Below are positions 17,071-26,621 of a stretch of DNA of 64,000 nt, piece by piece (positions within the stretch are counted from its first letter, which is position 1; the number at the start of each line of letters is the position of its first letter). Below the pieces are notes generated by a model, which saw nothing but the letters and a program-made list of their open reading frames with translations, searched no databases and was not told where the DNA came from. Position numbers and translations under genes: made by a program. Location: positions 682,001-746,000 of the forward strand of contig NZ_CP014231.1 in NCBI RefSeq assembly GCF_001553645.1, written 5' to 3'. This DNA comes from Leptotrichia sp. oral taxon 847 (GTDB lineage Bacteria > Fusobacteriota > Fusobacteriia > Fusobacteriales > Leptotrichiaceae).

Positions 17071-17101
17071 AAAATTGGTGGTAAAAACTGCCAATTTTTT
17101 T
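17071..17101 (+). terminator. Terminator after outer-membrane gene 2
   Basis: AAAATTGG (17071-17078) pairs with CCAATTTT (17091-17098) around a short loop, followed by further T residues. Confidence 0.8.
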
Positions 17102-17133
17102 ATGTGAAAAAAAGAAAATTATTATAAAATCAG

Positions 17134-17162
17134 TTCACAAATGATTAAAAATTTAGTATAAT
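17134..17162 (+). promoter_or_regulatory. Promoter of the L,D-transpeptidase operon
   Basis: TTCACA (17134-17139) and TATAAT (17157-17162) with a 17-base spacer, about 58 bases before the mini-ORF at 17220. Confidence 0.6.
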
Positions 17163-17219
17163 ATAAACGTTAAAATTAATTGTAAAATAAAAGGAATAAA
17201 TTTTAAAACAGGAGAAAAA

Positions 17220-17258
17220 ATGAAGAAAAAAATTTTTAAAGGGGGTAATATATTTTGA
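17220..17258 (+). CDS. Possible 12-codon leader ORF overlapping the L,D-transpeptidase start
   Basis: ATG at 17220 follows the good site ACAGGAGAAAAAA and reads MKKKIFKGGNIF before TGA. The stop overlaps the TTG start of the next gene by 4 bases (TTGA). The same A-rich/T-run stretch is repeated at the beginning of the next gene, so it may be a short duplication that created a coupled leader, or simply a remnant of the original start. Confidence 0.3.
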   Translation: MKKKIFKGGNIF

Positions 17259-18892
17259 AAAAAATTTTTAAAAAGGAGATGAAGGAAAAAACAAAGAAAG
17301 GAAATGGTTCAAAAAAATTAAAAATAGGAATTTTTGCTCTGTTAAATACCTTTGTGGGAATGACTGCGAGTGCTATACAAAATAGTAATGTTAATTTACC
17401 TAAAGAATTTACTCAGGATATAGCAGCAAATGGCTACGAAAACGAAGTTTTTGACTATGATTTTGACAATGATGGAACTGATGAAAAAGTTGTAGTGAGC
17501 TATAACGAAGAAAATAATTTTTTAAATGCGATCGTTTCCATTTATACAAATCAAAATGGAAAAAATATGCTAAGTTATCAAATAACTTTTAATAAAAAAA
17601 TAAACATTTTAAATTTAGAAGAGATGTCTAAATTACTGGATAAAGTAAAAGAGTATTATAGCGAATATTCAAAAAATATGTCTCCAGACGAAACTAGGCA
17701 CATAATGATTTATGATGACAATAGAAATTCCGAAATAGTATTTAGTAAATTAAAATTTGATAAACATTCTCCCAAAGATTTAGATAATTTTTTATTTGTG
17801 AAAAATGCCTCTGAATTGCTCGATGCACCGAAAGGAAAATCAATTGTAACGCTAAAATATAGCGAAAAGCCAAAACTCTTATTTGAGATGGTATCGGATG
17901 CAAACCAGCAAAAATTGTACTATACTGAGATTACAAAAAAAGGAAGTACAAATGTAAATCACATTAAAGAAAAAAAATCTAAAATAAAGCCTTTAACTTT
18001 TAAAGGATTTGTGGTAGATAGAGGAAATAACGTGATAAAAAGAGGATTTTTCTGGGATAAAATGGTTACAAAAATGGATAATGTCAATAAATTTATTGAA
18101 GAAACATTAGATGCAGGACAAGATATTAATATAATCACTGAATATGCACCACTTTCTCACGATAAAGAAAGTAAAAAAGATAAATTTGGAAACAAAAACA
18201 ACCAAAGTGTAGTGGCATATACAAATCCCGACAAAAAGGGGGAAATTATAAATGTCCCAGATCAAACTCTATTTAGAATTTTAGGAGAAGAAAAGGGAAT
18301 GCTAAAAATTGAAACGCCATTTTATGGAGGACCTTATTACATTTCCAAAGATAAAGATAGCTACAAAAAAGTTGAAAATATAAACGGTGCGATTAATAAA
18401 TTCGTTGCCATTGATCCAAGCAGTCAAGCAGAAATGCTTTTTGAGCGAGATCCAGAAACAAATAAATATAAAGTTGTAACTTATTCGTTTGTAACAACTG
18501 GAAAAGATGGAAGCGGTTCTTACGAAACACCCCATGGCGCATTTTTAATCGCGTTTACCAGAGGGTACATGCCGTTTACAAGAAAAGCTAGAGAAGGCGA
18601 CACTCCTCTTCCAGAAAGACCTGATTTGACAATTGCTGGAGTTGCTAAATTTGCCGTTAGATTCAGTGGTGGAGGATATTTACACGGAATACCTGTTAAC
18701 ACTCATTTTAAAGGTGAAACAGCTCTAACTGAAACAGCTGCAAAGATAGGAACTTTCAAAGAATCACATAAATGTGTGAGACATTTTGACGATCAGGTTG
18801 GATTTATTGTTGATTGGATAAACGCTGGAAGTAAAATTAAAGATGGAGATAACACAATACCTGAAGAACCAGTAGTTGCAATAGTTTTATAA
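17255..18892 (+). CDS. L,D-transpeptidase (YkuD-like) with N-terminal extension, paralogue 1
   Basis: A predicted exported peptidoglycan cross-linking enzyme of 545 residues. A basic N-terminus and a hydrophobic segment (IGIFALLNTFVGMTASA) form the signal sequence. An acidic calcium-loop-like motif, DYDFDNDGTDEK, and a degenerate SH3b-like middle region follow. The YkuD part starts around VAIDPSSQAEMLF and contains VTTGK, TPHGAFLIAF, GGGYLHGIPVN (catalytic-region His) and ESHKCVRHFDDQ, where SHKC stands in place of the usual SHGC; the catalytic Cys and following Arg are kept. Start TTG 17255 follows GGGGGT; the ATG at 17279 abuts its GGAG too closely. Confidence 0.75.
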   Translation: MKKIFKKEMKEKTKKGNGSKKLKIGIFALLNTFVGMTASAIQNSNVNLPKEFTQDIAANGYENEVFDYDFDNDGTDEKVVVSYNEENNFLNAIVSIYTNQNGKNMLSYQITFNKKINILNLEEMSKLLDKVKEYYSEYSKNMSPDETRHIMIYDDNRNSEIVFSKLKFDKHSPKDLDNFLFVKNASELLDAPKGKSIVTLKYSEKPKLLFEMVSDANQQKLYYTEITKKGSTNVNHIKEKKSKIKPLTFKGFVVDRGNNVIKRGFFWDKMVTKMDNVNKFIEETLDAGQDINIITEYAPLSHDKESKKDKFGNKNNQSVVAYTNPDKKGEIINVPDQTLFRILGEEKGMLKIETPFYGGPYYISKDKDSYKKVENINGAINKFVAIDPSSQAEMLFERDPETNKYKVVTYSFVTTGKDGSGSYETPHGAFLIAFTRGYMPFTRKAREGDTPLPERPDLTIAGVAKFAVRFSGGGYLHGIPVNTHFKGETALTETAAKIGTFKESHKCVRHFDDQVGFIVDWINAGSKIKDGDNTIPEEPVVAIVL

Positions 18893-18914
18893 AATAAATA
18901 AAGGAGAAAAATTT

Positions 18915-20522
18915 ATGAAAACAAAAAAAATAAAATTTTTTATTTTGGCGCTGACTTTGATTTCTATGATTTCAGTAAATAATTTTTCAGCTCCAAAAAA
19001 TTCACAAAAAATTGAATGGAAAAAAGTAACTCTTGAGCCAGATTTAAATGAAGACGGTGTTAAAGACAAGATAGAAGTGGAATACATGCAATCTGGAGAC
19101 AGTGTAAAAATGAGATTTACACCGTTTGTAACTAATGAAAAAGGGAAATATACCAAAGGTGAAAAAATCGAAAAAACAATAAAAAAGGGAGATTTTGAAA
19201 AAGAATTTGATAATTTTATCAAAAGCTATATAGCGGAATATCCTAAAAAACAAAATACGAAAAAAAAACAGCAAAATGAAAATAAAAATTCAAATAATCT
19301 GAATAATATAAAAAATGCTCAAGATTCAGTAATCACCCCCGAAAACCATAAAAACGAAAGTGATAAAAAAACTCAAATAAAAAATTCAAATTCGATAAAA
19401 GGTCCTTACAGTTATTCGACTTACTACTTAAAGGAAAGACCAAAAAATTTGACTTTTAATTATGAATATGACAAAAATTCACCAAAGGATATGGACGAGT
19501 TTGTTTTTATAAAAAACAAGTCAAACATCAGAAAAGAGCCAAATACAAATGCTAAGGTCATAAAAGAAGCAAAATATGGAAATAAATTTAAAGTTATAGG
19601 TCTTGTTAAGAGTAATAGTGAAGGAAAATCTGATGACTGGTATGAAGTGTTTTTAGACGGTCAGCTTGGATATATTCCAAAATCTTCCGCTGAAAAAAGA
19701 GAATTTGACTGGCAGGATATGATGCAAAAAGTAAACAAAACAAACGCTTTCATTAGAGATGCACTTGCAAAAAGTAAAAAAATCTATGTCTTGGACGACT
19801 ATGTCCCATTAGGTGGAAGTGGCGGTGGAAATCGGGATAAATTTGGAAATAGAGCAAACCAAAGTGAGCCAGCTTATGCTAACTCAAGTTTTAAAAATGC
19901 AAATGCAATAAATATACCTGACAGAACGATTATGACCATCGAAGAAGATAATGATAAATATACAAAAGTAAAAATAGACGCTTTTGATGAAGGAACTTAC
20001 TACATAAAACCGTCAACTCGAAACATGTTAAAAGATTCTGGGATAACAAAAGAAATCGAAAGATTTATCTACGTTGATAGAAGTAGCCAAAATGAAATGG
20101 TTATTGAAAAATCAGGAAACAACTGGAATGTAGTAACCTCATCATTTGTAACAACTGGGAAAGATAGTGGAAATTCTTTTGCAACACCATATGGAACATT
20201 CTTAATTGCTTATGCTAAACCTGTTATGCAATATACTGGCTCTGATAACAAAGATGTTGTGGGAGATGCTAAAAATGCTGTAAGATTTAGTGGAGGAGGA
20301 TATATGCACAGCATCCCTTCACTATTTGAACCTAAAAATACAAGAGAACAAAGAAAAAAAGTTACAGCTGAGAAAATAGGAACTTATCCTGAATCACACA
20401 AATGTATAAGACATTACGACGATCAGATTAAATTTATCTATGACTGGTTAGGAAACTCAACACCTGGAGATAAAAATGGACTTAGAGTGCCTAGTACGCC
20501 AACTGTAATGTTAGTCAAATAA
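18915..20522 (+). CDS. L,D-transpeptidase (YkuD-like) with SH3b domain, paralogue 2
   Basis: A paralogue of the previous gene, 22 bp downstream in the same operon. The signal peptide (MKTKKIKFFILALTLISMI) is followed by a calcium-loop-like EPDLNEDGVKDK, a lysine/asparagine-rich linker at about 110-160, and a clear SH3b domain (FVFIKNKSNIRKEPNTNAKV, ending DGQLGYIPKSS) that likely binds the cell wall. The C-terminal YkuD domain has TPYGTFLIAY, GGGYMHSIPS and ESHKCIRHYDDQ with the catalytic Cys. The SHKC variant is shared by both copies. AAAGGAG precedes ATG 18915. Confidence 0.8.
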   Translation: MKTKKIKFFILALTLISMISVNNFSAPKNSQKIEWKKVTLEPDLNEDGVKDKIEVEYMQSGDSVKMRFTPFVTNEKGKYTKGEKIEKTIKKGDFEKEFDNFIKSYIAEYPKKQNTKKKQQNENKNSNNLNNIKNAQDSVITPENHKNESDKKTQIKNSNSIKGPYSYSTYYLKERPKNLTFNYEYDKNSPKDMDEFVFIKNKSNIRKEPNTNAKVIKEAKYGNKFKVIGLVKSNSEGKSDDWYEVFLDGQLGYIPKSSAEKREFDWQDMMQKVNKTNAFIRDALAKSKKIYVLDDYVPLGGSGGGNRDKFGNRANQSEPAYANSSFKNANAINIPDRTIMTIEEDNDKYTKVKIDAFDEGTYYIKPSTRNMLKDSGITKEIERFIYVDRSSQNEMVIEKSGNNWNVVTSSFVTTGKDSGNSFATPYGTFLIAYAKPVMQYTGSDNKDVVGDAKNAVRFSGGGYMHSIPSLFEPKNTREQRKKVTAEKIGTYPESHKCIRHYDDQIKFIYDWLGNSTPGDKNGLRVPSTPTVMLVK

Positions 20523-20540
20523 AAAATTAAATTTATAAAA

Positions 20541-20580
20541 AAAGAGAAAGTATCTTAAAAATTAGATATTTTCTTTTTTT
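20541..20580. terminator. Bidirectional terminator between the transpeptidase operon and comEC
   Basis: GAAAGTATCT and AGATATTTTC pair (with G-T pairs) around an eight-base loop, with an A-run on one side and a T-run on the other, so it can serve both converging transcripts. Confidence 0.65.
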
Positions 20581-20581
20581 A

Positions 20582-22033
20582 TTATTTTTTGTCAAATGAA
20601 AAAAAAGGAATAATTTTAAAAACTAAAATGAATAAAATTAAATAAAAAATAAAGATAAACAAAATCGAAAATTTTTGTGAAACTTCAATTTGAAGTAGCG
20701 GAATTTTGCTTCCAGCGTAAATAAACCCTTCAAATGCACCAAAAATAATTTTTGTGATAAATACTAAAATTGAATTTAAAAATGTTATTTTTAATATGTT
20801 TACAAGCATTATAAAAAATAAAATTTGAATTACAATTGTTCCAATCGGTACACCAATTATATTTAACAAAAAAGAAAATAATGGTAATTTTTGAAAATAA
20901 TATAAAAATAAAGGAATGCTCGTAAGTTGAATTACAAAACTTAAAAACATCAAATCAATGGTATTTCTTAAAATTTCATTTTTTATTTTAGAAAAAATCG
21001 TTTTTTCAAAAAATTTTTTTATTGGTGGATACACAAAGATAATAGCAATTACCGCCATATAAGAAAGTTGCATCGAAATATCAAAAATTGAATAAGGATT
21101 TAGTACAACATTTACAACAAACGATATTAAAAGTGATTTTTTACTCTCTTCTTTCTCAAATAAAATTCTGGCCAAAATCATCATTGCACCCATAATATAA
21201 GCTCTTAAAATTCCTGGAGAAAATCCTATCAATGCACAGTAAAATGTCAAAATAACGAGAGCAAAAATATATTTTGGACGGTATGCCAGCGAAATCATGT
21301 CCAAAAGTTTGACAATTCCAATGATGACAAGGGAAATATGTGTTCCAGAAATCACAATTAAATGCGCAAGTCCCGTATATTTGAATTTATCTTTCATATC
21401 TTTTGAAACTTCAGATTTTTCTCCTAAAATTGCTGCTTTTGAAAAAGCGTAGAGATTATCTTCAGTCAAAAATAAATCGTCAAAAATATTTAAAATATAT
21501 TTTCTAAAAATATTTAGTTTTGACTCTTTCCAACCAATTATTTTTCCATCAAAAGTTGTATAATTATTTTTCATCGTAACTCTTTTTACATCAAATTTTA
21601 TCAAATAAGTCCCATATTCAAAATTTTTTGTATTTTTTATGGACGCCTGATTTTTTAAATATTTGTTGTCTATTTTTAAAACACTCCCACGACTTCCGTC
21701 CATTTTCACATAAAGGATTTTTTCACCTTTAAAATTACCTTTAAACGTTACAAAATCAAGATAAAAAACAAAAATTATGGCACTGATTAAAATCAGAATA
21801 ACAAATTTAAAATTATTTTTTATTTCTTCAACTCCGATCTTTTTATTGAAAAAATTTAAAAATTTTTCTTTTTCACTTTGAAATCTCTTTTGTAATTCGA
21901 TTTTTTTCTTTTCTTTTTCCTGCAACTTTTTCATTTTGGAGTCATATTCTTCAAAAAGACTATTTTTTTGCGAATTATTTTTTTGAATTTCTATTTTTTT
22001 AAAATTAATTTTATCAAAATCCCTTTTTGTCAT
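20582..22033 (-). CDS. comEC: ComEC/Rec2-family DNA uptake channel, short form
   Basis: Forms the inner-membrane channel for transforming DNA. Residues 1-70 are a charged, coiled cytosolic extension, then come one hydrophobic segment and an OB-like stretch. The diagnostic competence domain contains ILGEKSEVSKDMKDKFKYTG and LAHLIVISGTHISLV, then a run of membrane helices (GFSPGILRAYIMGAMMILA, DISMQLSYMAVIAI). The protein stops after the helices: the C-terminal metallo-beta-lactamase-like domain seen in long ComEC is absent. Its start directly abuts the stop of the prepilin gene, so both are expressed together, as in late competence operons. Confidence 0.85.
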   Translation of the reverse strand: MTKRDFDKINFKKIEIQKNNSQKNSLFEEYDSKMKKLQEKEKKKIELQKRFQSEKEKFLNFFNKKIGVEEIKNNFKFVILILISAIIFVFYLDFVTFKGNFKGEKILYVKMDGSRGSVLKIDNKYLKNQASIKNTKNFEYGTYLIKFDVKRVTMKNNYTTFDGKIIGWKESKLNIFRKYILNIFDDLFLTEDNLYAFSKAAILGEKSEVSKDMKDKFKYTGLAHLIVISGTHISLVIIGIVKLLDMISLAYRPKYIFALVILTFYCALIGFSPGILRAYIMGAMMILARILFEKEESKKSLLISFVVNVVLNPYSIFDISMQLSYMAVIAIIFVYPPIKKFFEKTIFSKIKNEILRNTIDLMFLSFVIQLTSIPLFLYYFQKLPLFSFLLNIIGVPIGTIVIQILFFIMLVNILKITFLNSILVFITKIIFGAFEGFIYAGSKIPLLQIEVSQKFSILFIFIFYLILFILVFKIIPFFSFDKK

Positions 22034-22576
22034 TTAAATTTCCTCTTCCCACAAACTCGCTTTTAAATAATCTTCGTTCAATTTTATCGGAGTTTTTGCA
22101 CGATAAATACTTATAATCGGATATTTTGCAGCATTTATAGTATTTGTAGAAATTCTGTAATATATTTTTTCGCCTTTTTTATCCAAAAGATAAATTGAAA
22201 ATCCTTTTTCAAAATTGCCTTCATTTGTGGTATTTCTCAAAAAATTGGCATTTTTATTGGAATTATTTGTCATATAAGACAGATTATCTGAAATTTTTAA
22301 TTTATCAATTATTTCTTTTTTCCCTTTGACATTATCCAAAAAATACGCCGTTTTTTCAGATATTTTAAAATCCAACGTATAAATTTTTTTGTTATACTGC
22401 GCATATTGCTGAATTTTACGAATAAATCCACTTATATTTCGCTTCTGGATTGCAAATTCTTGGAGCTGTTTTTGTTTTTGTAAATTATTTGAAATAGCTA
22501 AAAATAAAATAGCTACAATTGAAATGTATAACAAAACCTCAACAAGAGTAAATCCACTTGATTTATTCTCGTTCAT
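22034..22576 (-). CDS. Type IV pilin-like prepilin (competence pseudopilin)
   Basis: A 180-residue class III signal-peptide protein. Prepilin peptidase should cut after Gly8 in SSGFTLVEVLLY, leaving Phe1 and the conserved Glu5, followed by a 20-residue hydrophobic helix. The remaining polar domain has no recognised family. Being directly upstream of comEC with no gap suggests a minor pilin of a DNA-uptake pseudopilus rather than a major pilin. GGGGACGG lies upstream of ATG 22576. Confidence 0.8.
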   Translation of the reverse strand: MNENKSSGFTLVEVLLYISIVAILFLAISNNLQKQKQLQEFAIQKRNISGFIRKIQQYAQYNKKIYTLDFKISEKTAYFLDNVKGKKEIIDKLKISDNLSYMTNNSNKNANFLRNTTNEGNFEKGFSIYLLDKKGEKIYYRISTNTINAAKYPIISIYRAKTPIKLNEDYLKASLWEEEI

Positions 22577-22647
22577 TTTAACCGTCCCCTTTTCTTTTTT
22601 ATTTCTTTATTTCTTTTCTTTCTTTTTTTATTTCTCCCTTTGATTTT

Positions 22648-22676
22648 ATTATACAATAAAAATTAATAAAAATCAA
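22648..22676 (-). promoter_or_regulatory. Promoter of the prepilin-comEC operon
   Basis: On the minus strand TTGATT (22671-22676) and TATAAT (22648-22653) are 17 bases apart, about 70 bases upstream of the prepilin start. Confidence 0.6.
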
Positions 22677-22700
22677 TATATAATTAATTCATTTTTAATT

Positions 22701-22744
22701 TAAAAAACTATCTCGAAAATTTGAATTTCTAAGATAGTTTTTTT
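22701..22744 (-). terminator. Terminator of nifJ
   Basis: AACTATCT (22707-22714) and AGATAGTT (22732-22739) pair, followed on the minus strand by a T-run, shortly after the nifJ stop. Confidence 0.75.
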
Positions 22745-22761
22745 GTATTATTATTTTTTAA

Positions 22762-25700
22762 TTATTCTTCTACTGAATAGTCAATCGACGCTAGTCTTCT
22801 GTAGTAATTCCAAGTTGCTCTTGAATCGCTCATATTAGCTTCAAGCAATACTTTAGCTTTTTCTGGGAATTCTTTTGCAAGTGTTGCATATCTTCTTTCA
22901 CCCAACAAAAATTCCTCGTATTTGTCCCAAGCCGGACTTCTTGAATCTAATTGCAATGGATTTTTACCTTTTGCAACCAACTGTGGATCAAATCTGAATA
23001 TTGGCCAATATCCAACTTCTGTAGCTAATTTTTCTTCTGACATAGCTTTACCCATACCTGTTTTAATTCCGTGTTCGATACAAGGCGAATATGCTATAAT
23101 TATTGAAGGTCCTTTGTAATTTTCAGCTTCTCTTATCGCTTTTAGTGCTTGATTTTGATTTGCTCCCATTGAAATTTTTGCAACATATATATTTCCATAT
23201 GTCATAAGCATTGCTGCCAAATCTTTTTTCTTAGATGGTTTTCCTGATGCGGCAAATTTTGCAACAGAACCTATTCTTGATGATTTAGATGCTTGTCCTC
23301 CTGTATTTGAGTAAACTTCCGTATCAAGTACCAAAATATTTACATCTTGTCCTGACGCAAGTACGTGGTCAAGTCCACCAAATCCGATGTCATAAGCCCA
23401 TCCATCTCCACCGAAAATCCAAATTGATTTTTTAACTAAATATTGTTTTAAGGCTATCATATCATCAATTTTTGATTTAATTTTGACATCAGTTGCTGCA
23501 TCTTTACTTTCTTTTTCAAGCAATTCTACCAATTTATCTCTAATTTCAGCTGTTTTATCTCCATCGTCAAAATTTTCGATAAAGTTATTAAACACTTGGG
23601 CCAATTCTGGTGAAACTTTTTCTTTAATTTCTTCCATATTTTCCAAAATTCTTTGTCTGATTGTATCGATTGCGTGATGCATTCCAAATCCATATTCTGC
23701 ATTGTCTTCAAATAGTGAAGAAGCCCAAGCTGGTCCACATCCACTCTCAGCTGTCGTATACGGTGTTGAAGGAACTGAAGCTCCATAAATTGAAGAACAT
23801 CCTGTCGCATTTGCAACCATCATTCTCTCACCAAATAACTGAGTTACTAATTTTATGTAAGGAGTTTCTCCACAACCTGCACACGCTCCAGAAAATTCAA
23901 ATAACGGTTTTGAAAATTGTGAACCCTTTACAGTATTTTTACCTAAAATTTTATCTTTGTATGAAACATTGTTAAATAAATAGTCTGTATATTCAACTTC
24001 ATTTTTTTCAATTTGTGATTCAATAGGTTTCATAACAATTGCTTTTCCTTTTGGTGCAGGACAGACATCTACACAGACACTACATCCTGTACAGTCAAGA
24101 GTCGACACTTGAATTTTGAAGCTTAAATCGTTCATTCCACGTCCCATTGCTTTGATTGTAGGCATTCCTTCTGGTGCTTTAGACATTTCTTCTTCATCTA
24201 TCAAAAATGGTCTAATTACAGCATGTGGACAAACATACGCACATTGATTACATTGAATACACATATCTGGTTGCCATTCTGGAACTTCTGAGGCTACTCC
24301 TCTTTTTTCATAATTAGCTGTTCCGCTTTTGAATGTACCGTCGACCATTCCGTTTTCAACGATTGCAGATACCGGCAATTCATTTCCTTTCATTAAATTA
24401 ATTGGGTCAACGATTCTTTTTACAAATTCAGGTTTTGCTTCATCTATAATTTTTTTGTCAACTTCTAAATTTGCCCATTCTGGTAATACTTCCACTTCTT
24501 CCAGTCCATCTGTTCCTTTGTCAATCGCATTCCAGTTTTTCTGAACTATGTCGTCCCCTTTTCTACCGTAACTTTTTTTAGCATATTCTTTCATATATTC
24601 TTTAGCTTCTTCATAAGGAATTACATTTGCTAAATTGAAAAATGCCGATTGCATAATTGTATTTGTTCTATTTCCCAAACCGATTTCTTTTGCCAATTTT
24701 GTCGCATTTATGATGTAAAATTTAGCTTTTTTAAGTGCTAACGTTCTTTTAACTTCATTTGACAGATGTTTAACTAATTTTTCCTTGTCCCAAATTGTAT
24801 TTAATAGAAATGTTCCACCTTCTTTTAATCCTGAAATCATATCGTATTTTCCAAGATATGCAGCCACAGAACAAGCAACAAAATCTGGTCTAGTTACCAA
24901 ATATGTCGAACGAATTGGCTTTCTACTAAATCTTAAGTGGGAACGAGTAACTCCTCCCGCTTTTTTAGAATCATACGCAAAATATCCTTGCGCATACAAA
25001 TTTGTTTTATCCCCGATAATTTTAATTGAGTTTTTATTCGCTCCAACTGTTCCATCTGAACCAAGTCCGTAGAATAGACATTCTTTTACATCATCATTTC
25101 CTGTAAACACTTCTTCTTCCAAAGCTAGTGAAGTAAATGTTACGTCATCAATGATTCCTATTGTAAAGTTATTTTTTATTTCTTTTTGCGCCAAGTTTTT
25201 ATAAACTGCAACTATTTGTTCAGGTGTTGTATCTTTTGAAGAAAGCCCATATCTTCCTCCAACTATTTCAGGTGCATTTTCTTTTCCGTAATATAACGCT
25301 TTAACGTCGGTATATAAAGGTTCCCCAACTGCACCTTGCTCTTTTGTTCTATCCAAAACTGCAATTTTTTCAACTGATTTTGGCATTGCATCAAAGAAAT
25401 ATTTGCTTGAAAAAGGTCTATATAAGTGTACATTTAAAACTCCTACATTTTCTCCTTTTGCATTCAAATAATCCACCACTTCTTTTATTGTTTCATTTAC
25501 TGACCCCATTGCAATTATTACTCTTTTGGCATTTTCTGAACCATAATAAACAAATGGTGCATATTTTCTTCCGGTATACTCGCTTATTTTTTGCATATAG
25601 TCGTTTATTATGTCTGGTACCGCTTCGTAATATTTATTTTGAGCTTCTTTTGCCTGAAAATAAATATCGTCATTTTGCGCTGTTCCACGAGTTACAGGAT

Positions 25701-26334
25701 TTTCCGGGTTTAACGCTTTTTGTCTGAATTCACGTAAAGCATCTTGATCAATCAAACTTTCTAAAAATTTATAATCCATAACTTCCACTTTGTTAATTTC
25801 GTGAGAAGTTCTAAATCCATCAAAGAAGTGTAATGTCGGAACTTTAGATTTTAGTGCCGAAAGATGAGCAACTGCCGCTAAATCCATAACTTCTTGCACA
25901 GAACTTGTTGCAAGCATAGCCCAGCCAGTCATTCTCGCTGAGTAAATATCTTGATGATCTCCAAATATTGAAAGTGCATGAGAAGATAGTGAACGAGCTG
26001 CCACATGCATAACTCCTGGCAACAATTCTCCTGCAATTTTATACATATTAGGCAACTTTAAAAGTAGCCCTTGTGATGCAGTAAAAGTCGTAGTCAGAGC
26101 TCCCGCTTGAAGTGAACCGTGAACCATTCCCGCAGCTCCCGCTTCTGATTGCATTTCCACAACTTTAACTGGTTTTCCAAATATATTTTTTTGTCCATAT
26201 GCCGCCCACTGGTCAATCACTTCTGACATAGTAGATGACGGCGTAATTGGATAGATTCCTGCTACTTCGGTAAATGCGTACGCCACATGTGCCGCAGCCA
26301 TATTTCCATCCATTGTTTTCATTTCTTTAGCCAT
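22762..26334 (-). CDS. nifJ: Pyruvate:ferredoxin (flavodoxin) oxidoreductase
   Basis: A single-chain homodimeric PFOR of 1190 residues that converts pyruvate, CoA and oxidised ferredoxin to acetyl-CoA, CO2 and reduced ferredoxin, the key anaerobic fermentation step. The domain order is complete: N-terminal pyrimidine-binding half (GIYPITPSSTMSE), the gamma-like domain (FYGLGSDGTVGANKNS), two ferredoxin clusters (CIQCNQCAYVCPHAV and CTGCSVCVDVCPAP), the proximal cluster ligand GACAGCGETPY, and the thiamine diphosphate site GGDGWAYDIG with SNTGGQ. Start 26334 (MAKEMKTMDGN) follows TTTTGGAGGG; the frame before it begins with a TTG inside that site. Reduced ferredoxin from it could feed the sulfite reductase. 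Confidence 0.97.
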   Translation of the reverse strand: MAKEMKTMDGNMAAAHVAYAFTEVAGIYPITPSSTMSEVIDQWAAYGQKNIFGKPVKVVEMQSEAGAAGMVHGSLQAGALTTTFTASQGLLLKLPNMYKIAGELLPGVMHVAARSLSSHALSIFGDHQDIYSARMTGWAMLATSSVQEVMDLAAVAHLSALKSKVPTLHFFDGFRTSHEINKVEVMDYKFLESLIDQDALREFRQKALNPENPVTRGTAQNDDIYFQAKEAQNKYYEAVPDIINDYMQKISEYTGRKYAPFVYYGSENAKRVIIAMGSVNETIKEVVDYLNAKGENVGVLNVHLYRPFSSKYFFDAMPKSVEKIAVLDRTKEQGAVGEPLYTDVKALYYGKENAPEIVGGRYGLSSKDTTPEQIVAVYKNLAQKEIKNNFTIGIIDDVTFTSLALEEEVFTGNDDVKECLFYGLGSDGTVGANKNSIKIIGDKTNLYAQGYFAYDSKKAGGVTRSHLRFSRKPIRSTYLVTRPDFVACSVAAYLGKYDMISGLKEGGTFLLNTIWDKEKLVKHLSNEVKRTLALKKAKFYIINATKLAKEIGLGNRTNTIMQSAFFNLANVIPYEEAKEYMKEYAKKSYGRKGDDIVQKNWNAIDKGTDGLEEVEVLPEWANLEVDKKIIDEAKPEFVKRIVDPINLMKGNELPVSAIVENGMVDGTFKSGTANYEKRGVASEVPEWQPDMCIQCNQCAYVCPHAVIRPFLIDEEEMSKAPEGMPTIKAMGRGMNDLSFKIQVSTLDCTGCSVCVDVCPAPKGKAIVMKPIESQIEKNEVEYTDYLFNNVSYKDKILGKNTVKGSQFSKPLFEFSGACAGCGETPYIKLVTQLFGERMMVANATGCSSIYGASVPSTPYTTAESGCGPAWASSLFEDNAEYGFGMHHAIDTIRQRILENMEEIKEKVSPELAQVFNNFIENFDDGDKTAEIRDKLVELLEKESKDAATDVKIKSKIDDMIALKQYLVKKSIWIFGGDGWAYDIGFGGLDHVLASGQDVNILVLDTEVYSNTGGQASKSSRIGSVAKFAASGKPSKKKDLAAMLMTYGNIYVAKISMGANQNQALKAIREAENYKGPSIIIAYSPCIEHGIKTGMGKAMSEEKLATEVGYWPIFRFDPQLVAKGKNPLQLDSRSPAWDKYEEFLLGERRYATLAKEFPEKAKVLLEANMSDSRATWNYYRRLASIDYSVEE

Positions 26335-26621
26335 TTTTCCCTCCAAAAATTAAAATTTCACTGATTTTCTATGATTTTTATCAAATACATTTTATAACTA
26401 ATATAGATGTATTTTCTATTATGCAATTTAATAAATTATCCACAATTTTATTAAATTTTCTTCTAAAATATGCACTTTTCAAATAGAAATAATTATATTA
26501 AAATGATTTGAATTTTCAACAATTACTAATAAAGATTTTAATACCTTTTTCTTTTATTGTCAAGTATTATTATATATTTTTTAAACTATTTTTGTCAATT
26601 AATTTTTTTTTATCAAAATTT

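Noticed and set aside
26383-26414. AAATACAT/ATGTATTT inverted repeat upstream of nifJ as an operator
   Set aside because: Eight-base AT-only inverted repeats are expected by chance here and it matches no known regulator such as Rex.
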